A stretch of 64,000 nucleotides of DNA from an uncultured Alphaproteobacteria bacterium (GTDB lineage: Bacteria; Pseudomonadota; Alphaproteobacteria; RF32; CAG-239). The stretch is taken from the NCBI GenBank assembly GCA_934255405.1, contig CAKQNT010000003.1, forward strand, positions 1-64,000, read 5' to 3'. Below the pieces are notes generated by a model. That model ran no database searches, was not told the origin of the DNA, and saw only the letters and a program-made list of their open reading frames with translations. This document shows, in pieces, positions 26,129 through 35,716 of this stretch (positions are counted from its first letter, which is position 1; each line of letters begins with the position of its first letter). The position numbers were made by a program, and so were the translations under genes.

Positions 26129-27250
26129 ATGTCCGATATATCACTTACCGCAAGTATGCGCTCAAACTTGTTGTCTCTGCAAAACACACAGAGCCTTATG
26201 GATACCACTCAAGAGCGCCTTTCTACCGGAAAGAAAGTAAATTCCGCTATTGATAGCCCGTCTTCATATTACACTGCCCGTTCTTTGAATAACCGCGCCA
26301 GCGACTTGAACGCTTTGCTGGACAGCATGGGGCAGGGTATTCAGACCATTAAAGCCGCCAACGAAGGTATCGAAACCATCACTACCTTTGTTGAACAAGC
26401 AAAAGCTCTGATTAACACCGCCCGTGATACTGCTGCCTCTACCGCTGCAGAAATCACTTCTACCGGAACTTATGAAAAAGCCGCTACCAACGATGAAGTT
26501 ACCTTTAACTTCACTCTGAATGGTGCAACCAAAGAGCTCAAGGTTGCCGCTATTGCCGAAGACGCCAAGAGCACTACCGACGTAGCTGCTGCTTTGCAGA
26601 CAAAATTGCAGGCTATTGACGCTAATTTTACCGCCACCGAAAAGAATGGTCAAATTGTTGTCTCTAACTCCAACAAAGAAAATGCGTGGACCATCAGCGG
26701 CACCATTAACGGCTTGACCATTGAGGGCAATGCTAAAGCTGCTGTTCCTAATGACCGTACTTCGGCAATGGATCAGTACAACGAAGTTTTGAAACAAATT
26801 AATCAGTTGGCTAAAGACTCCGGCTACAAGGGTGTAAACCTGTTGCAGGGTGACAACCTGACCGTTAACTTCAACGAAGACAGAAGCTCTACATTGCTGG
26901 TTCAAGGTAAAAATGCCGATGTTGAAGGTTTGAAGTTGCTTGACGGTGCAGATTGGGATAACGCTGATAACGTTGCTCTGGAAGATGCTTTGCTTGCTAC
27001 CGAGAACGCAATCAACACTTTGCGTAACTGGGCATCTGAGCTTGGTAACAACTACTCAATTGTTCAAAGTCGTGAAGACTTCACCGAGAAGTTGGTTAAC
27101 GTATTGACCGAGGGTGCCGATAAATTGACTCTGGCCGATATGAACGAAGAGTCTGCTAATATGTTGGCTCTGCAGACCAGACAGCAGTTGGCTATTAACT
27201 CTCTGTCTTTGGCTTCTCAGGCTGCTCAGTCAGTTCTGAAACTCTTTTAG
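26129..27250 (+). CDS. Flagellin (second copy, with a central inserted domain)
   Basis: 373 residues from ATG 26129 (GGAGAATG ahead). The N-terminal ~100 and C-terminal ~130 residues match the first flagellin nearly residue for residue. The middle is about 100 residues longer (~105-215): it adds a segment rich in Thr/Ala with EVTFNFTLNGATKELKV, a pattern of alternating hydrophobic residues that suggests a surface-exposed beta domain (flagellin D2-like). Codons in the last 180 bases are almost identical to copy one, pointing to recent duplication or gene conversion. Promoter hexamers differ from copy one, so the two may be timed differently. A terminator follows. Confidence 0.95.
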   Translation: MSDISLTASMRSNLLSLQNTQSLMDTTQERLSTGKKVNSAIDSPSSYYTARSLNNRASDLNALLDSMGQGIQTIKAANEGIETITTFVEQAKALINTARDTAASTAAEITSTGTYEKAATNDEVTFNFTLNGATKELKVAAIAEDAKSTTDVAAALQTKLQAIDANFTATEKNGQIVVSNSNKENAWTISGTINGLTIEGNAKAAVPNDRTSAMDQYNEVLKQINQLAKDSGYKGVNLLQGDNLTVNFNEDRSSTLLVQGKNADVEGLKLLDGADWDNADNVALEDALLATENAINTLRNWASELGNNYSIVQSREDFTEKLVNVLTEGADKLTLADMNEESANMLALQTRQQLAINSLSLASQAAQSVLKLF

Positions 27251-27291
27251 TTAGGCAAGCTCACAAGAGCACTGACTAATCGTAAAAATAA

Positions 27292-27349
27292 GAAAAAGCT
27301 GAAAATTCATGTACTACTATGTACATTAGGATTTTCAGCTTTTTCATTT
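27292..27349 (+). terminator. Intrinsic terminator of the second flagellin gene
   Basis: A 15-base stem (27292-27306 with 27331-27345) encloses a smaller TGTAC/GTACA hairpin and is followed by ATTTTT. Confidence 0.85.
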
Positions 27350-27536
27350 TTACTTCTGTTCAGCGGTTCTATCGATTTTGCTGGAAATCCTGCTTTATAA
27401 GTCCTCTTTCTTGACGGAGGTTTGTTGGGGGTGAAAATACTTCTCTTCCTTTCTGCATAAAATCTTTGTCAAAGCTTGCAAAAAAAAATAAGCTGATTAA
27501 TATATACCCAGATTAATCTTTTAGCGGATTTCAACT

Positions 27537-28619
27537 ATGAAACAAATATTTTTATCTTTAGCCTGTGTTTTTAGCTTTGCAATTTCTTCTCTGGCGGCAG
27601 AAGACAGTTCGGTGTTGTCTTTGTTTGATGGAACGCCCGAGGCCAAATCAGCCGCGCCGCAGGAAGAGGAAAAAAACAGCATTTTTTCTTTTTTAAATTT
27701 TAAGAAACCGGCCCAAGAAAAAGCCGAACTCACCGTTGCCGATGAAAAACGCCTTTCGCCGCTGGAACAATCAATTAAGCTGGCCGACGGTGGCGATTTG
27801 AACGCGCAATTACTGGTCGGCTATTCTTATCTCTATGGAGAAAACGGCGCCCAGACCGATTATGACAAAGCTTTTGAATATTATGCCAAAGCTGCTCTGC
27901 AAAATGACAGCGTCGGGCTAAACAATTTGGGGAGTCTTTATTATAGCGGCATCGGGGTTAATCGCAACACTGGCAAAGCCGCCGTTTTGTTTGAAAAAGC
28001 CGCCAAACTTGGTAATCCTGAGGCCGCTGTAAATATTGGATTTATTTTGATCAGTGGCGATGGGGCGCAAAAGAACCCTGCCGTAGCAATGGATTATTTT
28101 GAACAGGCGGCCGAGTCCAAGAATCCTACCGCGGAATTTATGCTCGGCTATGCTTACTATAGCGGCAAACTCCGTCCCAAAAATTATGCTCTGGCGGCGC
28201 CGCTGCTTAAGGATTCTGCTGCCGCTGGTTTTGATGAGGCGCAATATATTTTGGCGCTGATGTATATTAACGGGCAAGGTTTTCCGCAAAACTATAATAA
28301 CGGAGTCAAAAATTTAAGACTGGCTGTCTCTCAAGGTAGCGTAGATGCGATGATGACACTTGGTGATATTTTGGCGCGCGGCACCAAATATCCCAAAGAT
28401 ATCTATACCGCTCACATAATGTTTAATCTGGCCGCAGTGCGCGGAGCCGATGGTGCTGCCGAACAGCGCAATAGGCTTGAAGACAAAATGAAAATAGATG
28501 AAATTCTGCAGGCTCAAACCGAGGCCGAGCGTTATTCTCCCAAATTGAGCGAGCTTAGCAACTATACCCGCCAGACTTTTGGTAGCAATGTTCGCTATTA
28601 TATCGATGAAAATAAGTAA
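27537..28619 (+). CDS. Secreted Sel1-repeat (SLR/TPR-like) protein
   Basis: 360 residues. A Sec signal peptide (residues ~1-20, cleavage near LAAE) is followed by a Glu/Lys-rich linker and about six Sel1-like repeats from ~80 to ~305. The repeats follow the A/G-x-x-x-LG-x-x-Y pattern, e.g. LNNLGSLYYSGIGV and LGYAYYSGKLRPKNY. The C-terminal ~50 residues are not a repeat. Sel1 proteins are periplasmic or envelope adaptors that bring proteins together; the partner is not known. The gene is monocistronic, with a strong terminator shared with the convergent accC. The start has only a weak ribosome-binding site (GCGGAT). Confidence 0.85.
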   Translation: MKQIFLSLACVFSFAISSLAAEDSSVLSLFDGTPEAKSAAPQEEEKNSIFSFLNFKKPAQEKAELTVADEKRLSPLEQSIKLADGGDLNAQLLVGYSYLYGENGAQTDYDKAFEYYAKAALQNDSVGLNNLGSLYYSGIGVNRNTGKAAVLFEKAAKLGNPEAAVNIGFILISGDGAQKNPAVAMDYFEQAAESKNPTAEFMLGYAYYSGKLRPKNYALAAPLLKDSAAAGFDEAQYILALMYINGQGFPQNYNNGVKNLRLAVSQGSVDAMMTLGDILARGTKYPKDIYTAHIMFNLAAVRGADGAAEQRNRLEDKMKIDEILQAQTEAERYSPKLSELSNYTRQTFGSNVRYYIDENK

Positions 28620-28624
28620 AAAAA

Positions 28625-28654
28625 TAAAGCCCCGTTTCAAACGGGGCTTTGCTT
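28625..28654. terminator. Bidirectional terminator between the Sel1 gene and accC
   Basis: AAAGCCCCGTTT / AAACGGGGCTTT, with A and T runs at both ends. Confidence 0.9.
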
Positions 28655-28656
28655 AT

Positions 28657-29997
28657 TTATTTTTTGTCGGCCATAAAATGTTCCAACCAATGAATATTGT
28701 ATTGTCCGTCAATAAACTCCGCCTGAGAGATAATCTCCTGATGTAGCGGAATTGTGGTCTTTACTCCGTCAATAACAAATTCTTCCAAAGCGCGGCGCAA
28801 GCGCATCAGAGCCGCGTTTCTGGTTTTGCCGCTGACGATCAGTTTGGCAATCATGCTGTCATAAAACGGCGGAATTGAATATCCGGAATAAATTTCAGAA
28901 TCCACACGAACTCCCAGACCGCCCGGCGCGTGCCATTCGGTGATTTTTCCGGGGCAGGGGGCAAAAGTCTCGGGGTCCTCGGCGTTAATACGGCATTCAA
29001 TGGCATGCCCGCTAAAGGTAATATCTTTTTGCGTATAACCAAGTTGAGCGCCGCTGGCAATGCGGATTTGTTCGCGCACAATGTCAATCCCTGTTACCGC
29101 CTCGGTAATCGGGTGCTCTACTTGCAAACGGGTGTTCATTTCCATAAAATAGAAATGTCCGTCTTCAAACAAAAATTCCAGCGTGCCAGCATTGGTATAG
29201 CCAATTTTTTCAATTGCTTTGCGGACAATCTCGCCAATCTCTTCGCGCTGCTGCTGATTGAGCGCCGGAGAAGGGGTTTCTTCCAAAACCTTTTGATTGT
29301 TGCGCTGAATTGAACAATCACGCTCGCCCAAATGCACAACATTGCCGTATTTATCTGCCAAAATCTGCATTTCTATATGACGCGGTTTTTGCAAATATTT
29401 TTCCATATAAACCACATCGCTGGGAAAAGAGGCTTTGGCTTCCGCGCGAGCCATGGTATAAGCCTCGCCGATTTCGTCGTCGTTAAAAGCAATCTTCATG
29501 CCTTTGCCGCCGCCGCCGTCCTTGGCTTTAATAATTACCGGATATCCGATTCTGTTAGCCCATTCTTTGGCGTGGTCAATGTTTTCTAGCGCCGGAGAAC
29601 CGGGGGTAACCGGAATACCCGCCTCAGAGGCAACTTTGCGGGCGGTGATTTTATCACCCATCAGGCGCATCTGCTCGGCAGTCGGCCCAATAAAGGTAAT
29701 GCCATGAGACTCAACCATCTCGGCAAAGTCGGCATTTTCTGACAAGAAACCGAACCCCGGGTGAATGGCATCGGCTCCGGTAATCAGCGCTGCAGAGATA
29801 ATTGCAGACTTATTTAAATAAGAATCCGCAGAGCGTGCCGGTCCGATACAAACTGCTTCATCAGCCAAGCGCACATGCATGGCGGTAGCATCAGCTTCAG
29901 AGTGTACGGCAACGGTCTTGATGCCCATTTCGCGGCAGGCGCGATGAATACGCAGGGCAACTTCGCCGCGGTTGGCAATCAATATTTTTTCAAACAT
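28657..29997 (-). CDS. accC: Biotin carboxylase subunit of acetyl-CoA carboxylase
   Basis: 446 residues, the usual AccC length. Carboxylates biotin on AccB with ATP and bicarbonate, the first step of fatty-acid synthesis. An ATP-grasp fold with IANRGEVALRIHRA at the N-terminus, the Gly-rich loop KAKDGGGGKGMK (~157-168), MEMNTRLQVEHPITE (~283-297) and a conserved C-terminal domain. Directly downstream of accB (14-base gap), the standard accBC pair. Ends at the shared terminator. Confidence 0.97.
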   Translation of the reverse strand: MFEKILIANRGEVALRIHRACREMGIKTVAVHSEADATAMHVRLADEAVCIGPARSADSYLNKSAIISAALITGADAIHPGFGFLSENADFAEMVESHGITFIGPTAEQMRLMGDKITARKVASEAGIPVTPGSPALENIDHAKEWANRIGYPVIIKAKDGGGGKGMKIAFNDDEIGEAYTMARAEAKASFPSDVVYMEKYLQKPRHIEMQILADKYGNVVHLGERDCSIQRNNQKVLEETPSPALNQQQREEIGEIVRKAIEKIGYTNAGTLEFLFEDGHFYFMEMNTRLQVEHPITEAVTGIDIVREQIRIASGAQLGYTQKDITFSGHAIECRINAEDPETFAPCPGKITEWHAPGGLGVRVDSEIYSGYSIPPFYDSMIAKLIVSGKTRNAALMRLRRALEEFVIDGVKTTIPLHQEIISQAEFIDGQYNIHWLEHFMADKK

Positions 29998-30011
29998 GAC
30001 TAAATCCTATG

Positions 30012-30491
30012 TTATTCAATCACAACCAGCGGCTCACCAAATTCAACCGGATCTCCGCCTTCAACCAAAATTTTTGACACGGTGCCGCTCTTGTGGGCTT
30101 TTACCGGATTAAAGGTCTTCATTGCTTCAATCAAGCAAACGATGTCGCCTTCTTTAACACTGTCACCGACCTTTACGTAATTGGGCGTATTCGGATCGGC
30201 AGAGAGATATACAACGCCAACCATCGGAGATTTCACAACATTTGGGCTGTTAGCGTAATCTTCATCAGCAACGGCCGGAGCCGGAGTTGGAGCCGGAGCC
30301 GCCGCCGGAGCCGGAGCTGCCGCCGGAGCCGGTTGATAAGCCGGAGCGGCAATGGTGGCAACAGCGCCTTGAATGGTGCGGCTAAGGCTGATACGGCAGC
30401 CTTCGTCTTCATATTCAATGCCGGTTAGGTTGTTTTTATCCAAAATCTCGGCTAATTTGCCGATAACCTTAGTGTCTAAAGATGTTGACAT
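30012..30491 (-). CDS. accB: Biotin carboxyl carrier protein
   Basis: 159 residues. An N-terminal helical part is followed by a flexible Ala-Pro linker (residues ~49-74, made of imperfect GCCGGA repeats in the DNA) and the biotinyl domain (~82-159). The biotinylated lysine is Lys125 in the EAMKTFNPV motif (usual form EAMKLMN). The linker is typical for BCCP. First gene of the accBC operon, with its start about 265 bases from the divergent fliK. The accBC promoter should lie in that AT-rich spacer but I cannot pick it. Confidence 0.96.
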   Translation of the reverse strand: MSTSLDTKVIGKLAEILDKNNLTGIEYEDEGCRISLSRTIQGAVATIAAPAYQPAPAAAPAPAAAPAPTPAPAVADEDYANSPNVVKSPMVGVVYLSADPNTPNYVKVGDSVKEGDIVCLIEAMKTFNPVKAHKSGTVSKILVEGGDPVEFGEPLVVIE

Positions 30492-30697
30492 GAGGGTTTT
30501 CTCACTTTCTTAAAATTAAAAACATTAGTCATTATCTTGGTACTGCATTTTGGGTAAAAAAACAACAAAAATGTGTCGTTTTTGCCACTTTTTGCTCAAA
30601 AATTATCAAAAAATCACAAAAAATGCGTATTTTTAAATAGTTGGAATTTTTAACTGACGGGGGAACAGGTGCTTGCATGCTGGCATATATATGATGT

Positions 30698-30713
30698 TGG
30701 CACGGTTCTTGCA
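30698..30713 (+). promoter_or_regulatory. Sigma-54 promoter of the fliK-flgD-flgE operon
   Basis: TGGCACG-N4-TTGCA (30698-30713) is a match to the -24/-12 consensus, with the GG/GC elements at the right 10-base spacing. It starts a transcript about 35 bases before fliK. FlbD, encoded at 39542-40849, is the likely activator. Confidence 0.85.
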
Positions 30714-30755
30714 TATACATTTTCAGGTGTGAATTTTTTTTTAAGGTGAAAACCC

Positions 30756-32456
30756 ATGGAAGTTAAAGACGTAAATAATAATACTGCCATTCAGGCGATG
30801 TTTGTCAAAGCTGCTGCCGGCAATGCCTCCGGACAACTCCTTGGCGCCGGATTCGCCAATTTGGTAAACCAGCTTGGTGATTTGGGTGGAAATTCCGGCA
30901 AGGTCGACTTGTCTAAAGATGCGGCTAAAGAACAGCCGATAGATAATAACAAAGCGTCTGTAAATTCCGAAAAGGCAGATGCTAAAAAAGATAAGCCGGT
31001 CAAAAAAGCTCGTCAGGCCGCTGTAAAAGACAATAAACCGGTGGCTCGTCAAAATGAGCGTAAACAGGTTGCGGCAGATTCTGCGTCTGTTAACGTCGCG
31101 CAAAATGATGTTGCTGCGCCGGAAGCTCCTAAGGCGGTTAGTGGTGTTGTTGAGGCGGCTCCGGCTGCTGCAACAGAGAACGCGCCTGTTGTTCAGCCGG
31201 TGGAAAATGCAGAGCCGGTTATGCGTGAATTGCAGGCTTCTTTGTTAGGGGATAATGACGCTCCGATTGCCGCAATAAATGGAGAGGAAATTGTTTTGTT
31301 TCCAGAGGCAGAGCTTGACTTGAATGCTCTGGCTCAGCTGCCGGCCGTTAGTGTTTTGGATGATGTCAGTGGTGAAATTGTTACCATGAGCGGTGAGGAA
31401 TTTGTGGCTAAACTGCAACAGGCTTCCGATAACCGGCAATTATATATTGCTCCGGCTAATTCAGATAACGGACAGGTAGCTTTGCAGCCGGCAGAAATTT
31501 CCGTCAAAGACAAAAGAGATTTTTCTTCTGATTTGCAAAGTGCTTTGCCGGAACAGGGTGTTGAGTTTGCTGACGAACAATTGGCTGCACAGGCTCAGGT
31601 TTTGGATCATAAGCTTGGACAGGATAAAAAAGTCCGCATTGATGTAGATGTCAGACAAGAAGATATTGCTTTGGCTGACGATGCCGATTTGCTAAGCGAT
31701 AAAGTGGCTATGGATGAAATTATCCGTGCGGCAGTTGAAGAAGGCAACGACGATGGCGCAGTAAAAACTTTTGATGTTAATTCTGCCGCATCTGCTCAGC
31801 CGCAAGCCAAACCGGCAAATGTTGCCGCGCAAGCAGATGTTCTGGCGGCGCCGGCTGCTGCTGTTGCTAATGTCGAGGTGCAAACGGCAGTCGAGGCCTC
31901 AGCCAATACTGCAGTTGAGGGAGTTTCTTCCGTATCGGCAAATGCTCACGCCATGGGAACTGCGGCAACAGCCAATGCTGCTCATGCGGAGCCCAAAGCG
32001 CAGGCTTCCGAAACTTCTTTCCGCGATGTTTATAAAGGAATGAGCAAAGAAGTTGTTGAACAGGTTAAGGTAAATATTACCAAATCTGCTATCAAAGGTG
32101 TTGATAATATCGACATCAAATTAAAGCCTGAAGATTTGGGGCATATTCAAATCAAAATGCAAATTTCCAAAGACGGCAAATTGCAGGCTCATATTATCGC
32201 CAGCCGGCCCGAGACTGTGGAAATGTTGCGGGAAGAAGTTCAGAGCCTTGAAAAAGCATTTCAAGATGCTGGTTTTGATACCGATTCGGGCTCCTTCAGT
32301 TTTAGTTTCAGCGAAGATGCCGAAAACCGCGGGCAGGATAGAAATGCAGAGCTCCGCAGCTTTATCGGCAACGCGTTGGAACAAGATTCCGCCGAAGCCG
32401 GCAATGACAACCTTTATGGTTGGACAGCCGAAGGCGGACTTAATATCAGGGTATAA
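30756..32456 (+). CDS. fliK: Flagellar hook-length control protein FliK
   Basis: 566 residues. FliK is the secreted molecular ruler that sets hook length and switches export to filament proteins. An N-terminal acidic, Ala/Asp/Glu-rich region (~1-410) of low complexity is followed by the conserved C-terminal Flg_hook domain (~425-520), with KPEDLGHIQIKMQISKDGKLQAHI. A short Phe/Ser/Glu-rich tail ends the protein. The length is long compared with E. coli FliK (375), fitting a long hook protein (742-residue FlgE). First gene of a sigma-54-driven operon; a ribosome-binding site TTAAGGTG lies ahead of the ATG. Confidence 0.9.
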   Translation: MEVKDVNNNTAIQAMFVKAAAGNASGQLLGAGFANLVNQLGDLGGNSGKVDLSKDAAKEQPIDNNKASVNSEKADAKKDKPVKKARQAAVKDNKPVARQNERKQVAADSASVNVAQNDVAAPEAPKAVSGVVEAAPAAATENAPVVQPVENAEPVMRELQASLLGDNDAPIAAINGEEIVLFPEAELDLNALAQLPAVSVLDDVSGEIVTMSGEEFVAKLQQASDNRQLYIAPANSDNGQVALQPAEISVKDKRDFSSDLQSALPEQGVEFADEQLAAQAQVLDHKLGQDKKVRIDVDVRQEDIALADDADLLSDKVAMDEIIRAAVEEGNDDGAVKTFDVNSAASAQPQAKPANVAAQADVLAAPAAAVANVEVQTAVEASANTAVEGVSSVSANAHAMGTAATANAAHAEPKAQASETSFRDVYKGMSKEVVEQVKVNITKSAIKGVDNIDIKLKPEDLGHIQIKMQISKDGKLQAHIIASRPETVEMLREEVQSLEKAFQDAGFDTDSGSFSFSFSEDAENRGQDRNAELRSFIGNALEQDSAEAGNDNLYGWTAEGGLNIRV

Positions 32457-32475
32457 GGTTTAGGGGAGAACCGCC

Positions 32476-33210
32476 ATGACAGATGTAAGTGCAATTACCA
32501 ATACTATTCAGACCGGTGCGGCTAAGTCTAACGCAAGTAGCCAGACTTTGTCCGCCGATATGAATACATTTTTGCAACTGCTGACTACTCAGCTTAAGTA
32601 TCAAGATCCGTTGGATCCGATGGATACGGCCGAGTTTACCAATCAGCTGGTGCAATATTCAAGCGTTGAACAGGCAATCCAGATGAACACCAAATTGGAT
32701 TCTTTGCTCTCGCTCAATTTATCCAATCTTGGGGCTCAAGCCGTGTCTTATATTGGCAAAACAGCTCAGGTTTTGGGTGATGTAATGCCGTTAGAGGGCA
32801 GCAAAGCCAAAGCGACATACACTCTCAATAAAGATGTTCTGTCTACCACTATTATGGTAAAAGATATGAATGGTAAAGTTGTGTATACCGCCAACGGTGA
32901 GAAGACCTCCGGCACTCACGACTTTGAGTGGGATGGTAAAGACAGCAATGGTATTCAATTGGAAGACGGAGCCTACCAGATTGTAGTCAGCCCGAAGGTT
33001 GCCAATGGTGAAGCTTCTGCTACTGTTACCACCACAATATTTGGCAAAGTAACCGGAGTTGCCAGCGATGATAATGGCATTTATATCGGGCTCGGCGACG
33101 CCGTAACCGCAAACTTGAGCGATATCTTGACCATGCGCAACGACAATTACTTTGACAAAAACAATGCCGGCACTGGCGATGCCGAACAAAACAAAAGCCA
33201 AACAGTATAA
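32476..33210 (+). CDS. flgD: Flagellar hook-capping protein FlgD
   Basis: 244 residues. FlgD caps the growing hook and is needed for hook assembly. The conserved N-terminal FlgD signature (MNTFLQLLTTQLKYQDPLDPM, about 30-50) and ~95-200 Ig/tudor-like beta region (DFEWDGKDSNGIQLEDGAY) are present. AGGGGAG precedes the ATG. It follows fliK by 19 bases and precedes flgE by 25 bases. The normal partner in hook building is FlgE. Confidence 0.93.
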   Translation: MTDVSAITNTIQTGAAKSNASSQTLSADMNTFLQLLTTQLKYQDPLDPMDTAEFTNQLVQYSSVEQAIQMNTKLDSLLSLNLSNLGAQAVSYIGKTAQVLGDVMPLEGSKAKATYTLNKDVLSTTIMVKDMNGKVVYTANGEKTSGTHDFEWDGKDSNGIQLEDGAYQIVVSPKVANGEASATVTTTIFGKVTGVASDDNGIYIGLGDAVTANLSDILTMRNDNYFDKNNAGTGDAEQNKSQTV

Positions 33211-33235
33211 TTATTAAAGTTTTAGGAGAACGAAA

Positions 33236-35464
33236 ATGAGTATTTTTGGAGCAATGCAATCGGGAATTTCAGGCTTGGCCGCTCAATCCACTGCGATGGG
33301 TGCCATCTCTGATAATATTTCCAACGTAAATACAGTTGGTTACAAAAACAACTCGGTCGCATTTTCGACACTGGTAACCAAACAAACTTCCAGCACCCAC
33401 TATTCACCGGGCGGTGTGCAGCCGGTTTCAAAGCAGGGAATCAATACCCAGGGCTTGTTGGCGGCTAATTCTTCCAGCACGGCTTTGGCTGTCAGCGGCA
33501 ACGGTTATTTCGTTGTTAACTCTGCCGCTCACCCTGGCGAGAGTGATACTTGGGCCTATACCCGTGCCGGTGACTTTGATATTGATGATAAAGGATATCT
33601 CAAAAACACCGCCGGTTTTTATCTTCAGGGCTGGTCATTGTTGCCTTGGGATGGAAATTCTAATGCCACCGTGGTTAATATTAACGGCATCAATTATATG
33701 AAGGCTTATTATAATTCCGCCGGAGATACCGTATATATCAATGACAACATTGTAGATTCTCGCAACCTGCGCCCGATTAATCTTTCCACAATCGGCGGCT
33801 CGGCAACGCCGACCCAGCAGATTAGCTACGGCGCCAACTTGCCTTCGGGAGACCCGATTTTTAGCACCTCTAATCCCACTGCCGGCGGGCGCCATTCTGT
33901 CAATGCTTTGATTTATGATAGTTTGGGCAATGCCAGCAATATGAACCTGACTTATACCAAGCAGAGTTCCAATACTTGGGGAATGGCTGCGTCTCTGCCC
34001 AGCGGTGCTGCCAGCGTATCATTGACCGGCACTCGTGAAAATTCCAAAGATTCGGTTGCTGATATTTATTATGCCGCCGGTCAGTTAGAATTCAGTTCTT
34101 TGCCTGATAATGGTTCTGTAATCACTATTACCGATCAACAGACCGGACAGACCTTTAATTTTGAATTCTTAAAAACCCCTGGAGCAACAGCTCAAGCCGG
34201 CAATATTGCCGTAGATATTTCTTCTGGCATTGTTTCCACCAGTGATTTGACAGAAAAGTTTGTCAGCGTAATTAATTCGGTTATGCCTGGGGCAAATCGT
34301 TTCTCTGCCGATTCTAATCGTGTGTTTATCGAACAGTCTGTAGGTGGCGGCGCTCTGGTTATTGATGCCAGCAAAACCTTGTCTTGCTTGCAGTCTGCCG
34401 TAAATCCAGATGAAAATGGCGTTGCTACCGGTACTTTTACTATCAATGCGATTGATGATGAATTGAAAAACACTGCCACCATCAGCTTCACCAGCACCAA
34501 TGCGGCAGATTATACCGGAACTTTTGTTGTTGATGGCAAAACCTATAAATTTGTGAATACAGACCCTGCCAACACAACAGAAATTGATTTGCGTCAGGCT
34601 CTTAATGCCGATGGTACGGTTAATACTGTTAAAATTGCCGAGTTGATTACTTCAGCCATTAAATTGAATGTAACCGAGCCGGAACGCGTAAGCGCCAGCG
34701 GTACATCGGTTGAGTTTATACCGACTTCTACCGGTCCGGATTTGTCCTTGGACTTCCGCGGTATTGCCGGCCTAATCAAAGGCACTGGCCGCAACGGCAA
34801 CGCTACAACTTTTGCAGATTTGACCACCACGGCCGTTACGCTGAAAAACAGCTTTAACGTAAACAATACCGAGATTGAAGCCGGTTCAATCGTTCCGGCA
34901 GTCAAGTTTAATGCTGATGGTACCCCGAAATACTATTTTGTAGATTCAATGCAAATTGAATGGGCTAACGGCGCGCAAAATATGACCGGTGAATATGGTC
35001 AAGGCACTCCGATCAGCTTGATTCAGGGTAATGTTGGCACTAACGATGGTTTGACCAGCTTGGCCGGCAATTTCAACACCAACTACATCAAACAAGACGG
35101 TGCCAAATTCGGAAGCTATGCCGGTGTGAGCGTTGATCAGAGCGGTGTGGTAACAGCTTTGTATGATAACGGTGAAACCCGCCCGATAGCGATTTTGCCT
35201 TTGGCTACATTCTCCAACCCAAACGGCATGAGTGCTCTGACCGGCAATGCTTGGATTGAAACCGACTATTCTGGACAAGCTTTGCTCAAAATGGCAAACA
35301 CCAACGGCGCCGGCAAGGTTGAAGCCAACTCTTTGGAGCAGTCAACCGTAGATTTGGCAACCGAGTTCTCAAATATGATTATCACCCAGCGTGCATATTC
35401 AGCCGCCACCAAGATTATTACCACGGCTGATGAGATGTTGGATGAACTCACCAGAATGACCTAG
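33236..35464 (+). CDS. flgE: Flagellar hook protein FlgE
   Basis: 742 residues. An N-terminal D0 region (SIFGAMQSGISGLAAQSTAM) and a C-terminal D0 region (ending SAATKIITTADEMLDELT) bracket a large middle of beta domains. At 742 residues it is well above the enterobacterial FlgE (~400), because the exposed middle domains (~100-650) are expanded. Hook proteins of Alphaproteobacteria are often larger than those of enterics. AGGAGAACG ahead of the ATG; a terminator follows, ending the fliK-flgD-flgE operon. Confidence 0.93.
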   Translation: MSIFGAMQSGISGLAAQSTAMGAISDNISNVNTVGYKNNSVAFSTLVTKQTSSTHYSPGGVQPVSKQGINTQGLLAANSSSTALAVSGNGYFVVNSAAHPGESDTWAYTRAGDFDIDDKGYLKNTAGFYLQGWSLLPWDGNSNATVVNINGINYMKAYYNSAGDTVYINDNIVDSRNLRPINLSTIGGSATPTQQISYGANLPSGDPIFSTSNPTAGGRHSVNALIYDSLGNASNMNLTYTKQSSNTWGMAASLPSGAASVSLTGTRENSKDSVADIYYAAGQLEFSSLPDNGSVITITDQQTGQTFNFEFLKTPGATAQAGNIAVDISSGIVSTSDLTEKFVSVINSVMPGANRFSADSNRVFIEQSVGGGALVIDASKTLSCLQSAVNPDENGVATGTFTINAIDDELKNTATISFTSTNAADYTGTFVVDGKTYKFVNTDPANTTEIDLRQALNADGTVNTVKIAELITSAIKLNVTEPERVSASGTSVEFIPTSTGPDLSLDFRGIAGLIKGTGRNGNATTFADLTTTAVTLKNSFNVNNTEIEAGSIVPAVKFNADGTPKYYFVDSMQIEWANGAQNMTGEYGQGTPISLIQGNVGTNDGLTSLAGNFNTNYIKQDGAKFGSYAGVSVDQSGVVTALYDNGETRPIAILPLATFSNPNGMSALTGNAWIETDYSGQALLKMANTNGAGKVEANSLEQSTVDLATEFSNMIITQRAYSAATKIITTADEMLDELTRMT

Positions 35465-35502
35465 AAATAACTTAGGTTAAACTCTTTCCTCCTGAAACTA
35501 AA

Positions 35503-35529
35503 AGAAGCGGCCAGAATGGTCGCTTCTTT
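35503..35529 (+). terminator. Intrinsic terminator after flgE
   Basis: AGAAGCGGCC / GGTCGCTTCT with one G-U pair, then a short T-rich end (TTG). It is weaker than the others in the window. Confidence 0.65.
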
Positions 35530-35545
35530 GCGTGTATTTTAATTT

Positions 35546-35563
35546 GCACGTATTTTAACGTGC
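35546..35563. repeat. Inverted repeat in the flgE-fliF spacer
   Basis: GCACGT (35546-35551) and ACGTGC (35558-35563), in an AT-rich spacer about 150 bases before fliF. It could be an operator or an mRNA stem; no promoter consensus was clear nearby. Confidence 0.35.
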
Positions 35564-35716
35564 CGCCCTGCGCGTCCGCACCAGTGGATATGTTGAAATA
35601 TATGTTTCACAAATAAGATTTTTACGCTAAAGATAAAGATAAATAGGGGAAAAATTTGCCTAGTGGGGTAGGCAGATTTTAAAATTTTTATATATTACAA
35701 TAGATTGGGGAATCTA

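Noticed and set aside
26264..26905. 213-codon minus-strand frame opposite the second flagellin
   Set aside because: Antisense shadow of a clear flagellin gene.
30270..30345. GCCGGA tandem repeat
   Set aside because: It encodes the Ala-Pro linker of AccB, a normal part of biotin carrier proteins.
35656..35684. TTGCCT-N17-TTAAAA as a fliF promoter
   Set aside because: The -10 matches consensus at only three positions; no good alternative was found, so no promoter is called.
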